Shown here: one piece after another, positions 14,101 through 14,338 of the stretch
How the letters are laid out: every line of letters begins with the position of its first letter
Position numbering within the stretch: the stretch's first letter is position 1
Assembly (NCBI GenBank): GCA_038230975.1
Contig: JBBRMF010000125.1
Location: 1 to 14,338, forward strand
Source of the DNA: JANXVV01 sp038230975
GTDB lineage: Bacteria > Planctomycetota > Phycisphaerae > Tepidisphaerales > Tepidisphaeraceae
Direction: 5' to 3'
DNA length: 14,338 bases
Translations under genes and position numbers: made by a program
The notes under the pieces: model-generated
What the model was told of the DNA's origin: nothing
Databases searched by the model: none
Seen by the model: the letters and a program-made list of their open reading frames with translations, nothing else

Positions 14101-14338
14101 TTAGAAGCCGACACCTACACCCACATAGGCATTAAATTTGTCACGGTCCGTATTGCCGCTGAGCAAATTACCGGAGCGCAGGAGCGTGTCATTGATCAGG
14201 TGGTAGTACAGTAGGCCAGCCTCGGCGTGCCAGTTGCCATATTTCACCGGAATAAACGTAAGCGGTACGTTCACGTTCACACCCGTTGAAAACACACCGA
14301 GATTTCCATCGGCCTTATGGAGCGTATCAACACCGCTG
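14101..14338 (-). CDS. C-terminus of a probable outer-membrane beta-barrel protein (partial)
   Basis: The frame is open from the right edge of the window to the TAA at 14101-14103, giving about 78 residues; the gene starts outside. The fragment alternates polar and hydrophobic residues in strand-like runs (VNVNVPLTFIPVKYG, WHAEAGLLYYHL, FNAYVGVGVGF) and ends with phenylalanine, the usual last residue of an outer-membrane barrel. It may be a TorF- or TIGR02001-like putative porin, but too little is present to name a family. It is on the same strand as the importer operon, separated by a strong hairpin. A role in letting the imported compound through the outer membrane is possible but only from position. 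Confidence 0.6.
   Translation of the reverse strand, partial: SGVDTLHKADGNLGVFSTGVNVNVPLTFIPVKYGNWHAEAGLLYYHLINDTLLRSGNLLSGNTDRDKFNAYVGVGVGF

Noticed and set aside
1..14338. CRISPR arrays, tRNA or rRNA genes, insertion sequences, phage or defence genes
   Set aside because: No spaced direct repeats, cloverleaf-like sequences, transposase motifs or defence-type domains were seen; nearly all of the window is metabolic and transport coding sequence.

Overview
The window looks like chromosomal DNA from a Gram-negative bacterium of moderately high GC. Outer-membrane architecture is suggested by two lipoproteins and a C-terminal beta-barrel fragment. The fused urease gamma/beta gene and the unusual gene mix fit a non-proteobacterial lineage, perhaps Planctomycetota, but no rRNA or marker gene is present, so this is only a guess. 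Almost the whole window is coding. It consists of two blocks that converge at about 6.6 kb.

Block 1 (plus strand, 1-6604) handles urea. It holds the end of urtC, then urtD and urtE (ATP-binding subunits of the Urt urea ABC importer), a HupE/UreJ-type nickel permease, ureD, a fused ureA-ureB gene and ureC, followed by a UPF0316 membrane protein. A small lipoprotein gene on the opposite strand sits between ureAB and ureC. The accessory genes ureE, ureF and ureG are not in the window.

Block 2 (minus strand, read from 14338 down to 6635) starts with the C-terminus of a probable outer-membrane barrel protein. It continues with a BMP-family substrate-binding lipoprotein, two permeases of the NupP/NupQ type, a biuret hydrolase (BiuH), a double-domain NupO-type ATPase, a second isochorismatase-like amidohydrolase, a small cupin and a guanine/cytidine-type deaminase. 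The genes overlap or nearly touch. The two hydrolases flank the ATPase gene with 4-bp ATGA overlaps, so import and hydrolysis are probably made together.

Inferred joint function: block 2 imports a nitrogen-rich ureide (biuret, possibly triuret or a related s-triazine or purine breakdown product) and hydrolyses it. BiuH would give allophanate. No allophanate hydrolase is present, but allophanate is known to lose CO2 spontaneously to give urea, which the adjacent urease would split to ammonia and CO2. The biuret hydrolase call is strong because all expected active-site residues are present at a constant offset. The triuret step, the transporter substrate, and the roles of the cupin and deaminase are inference.
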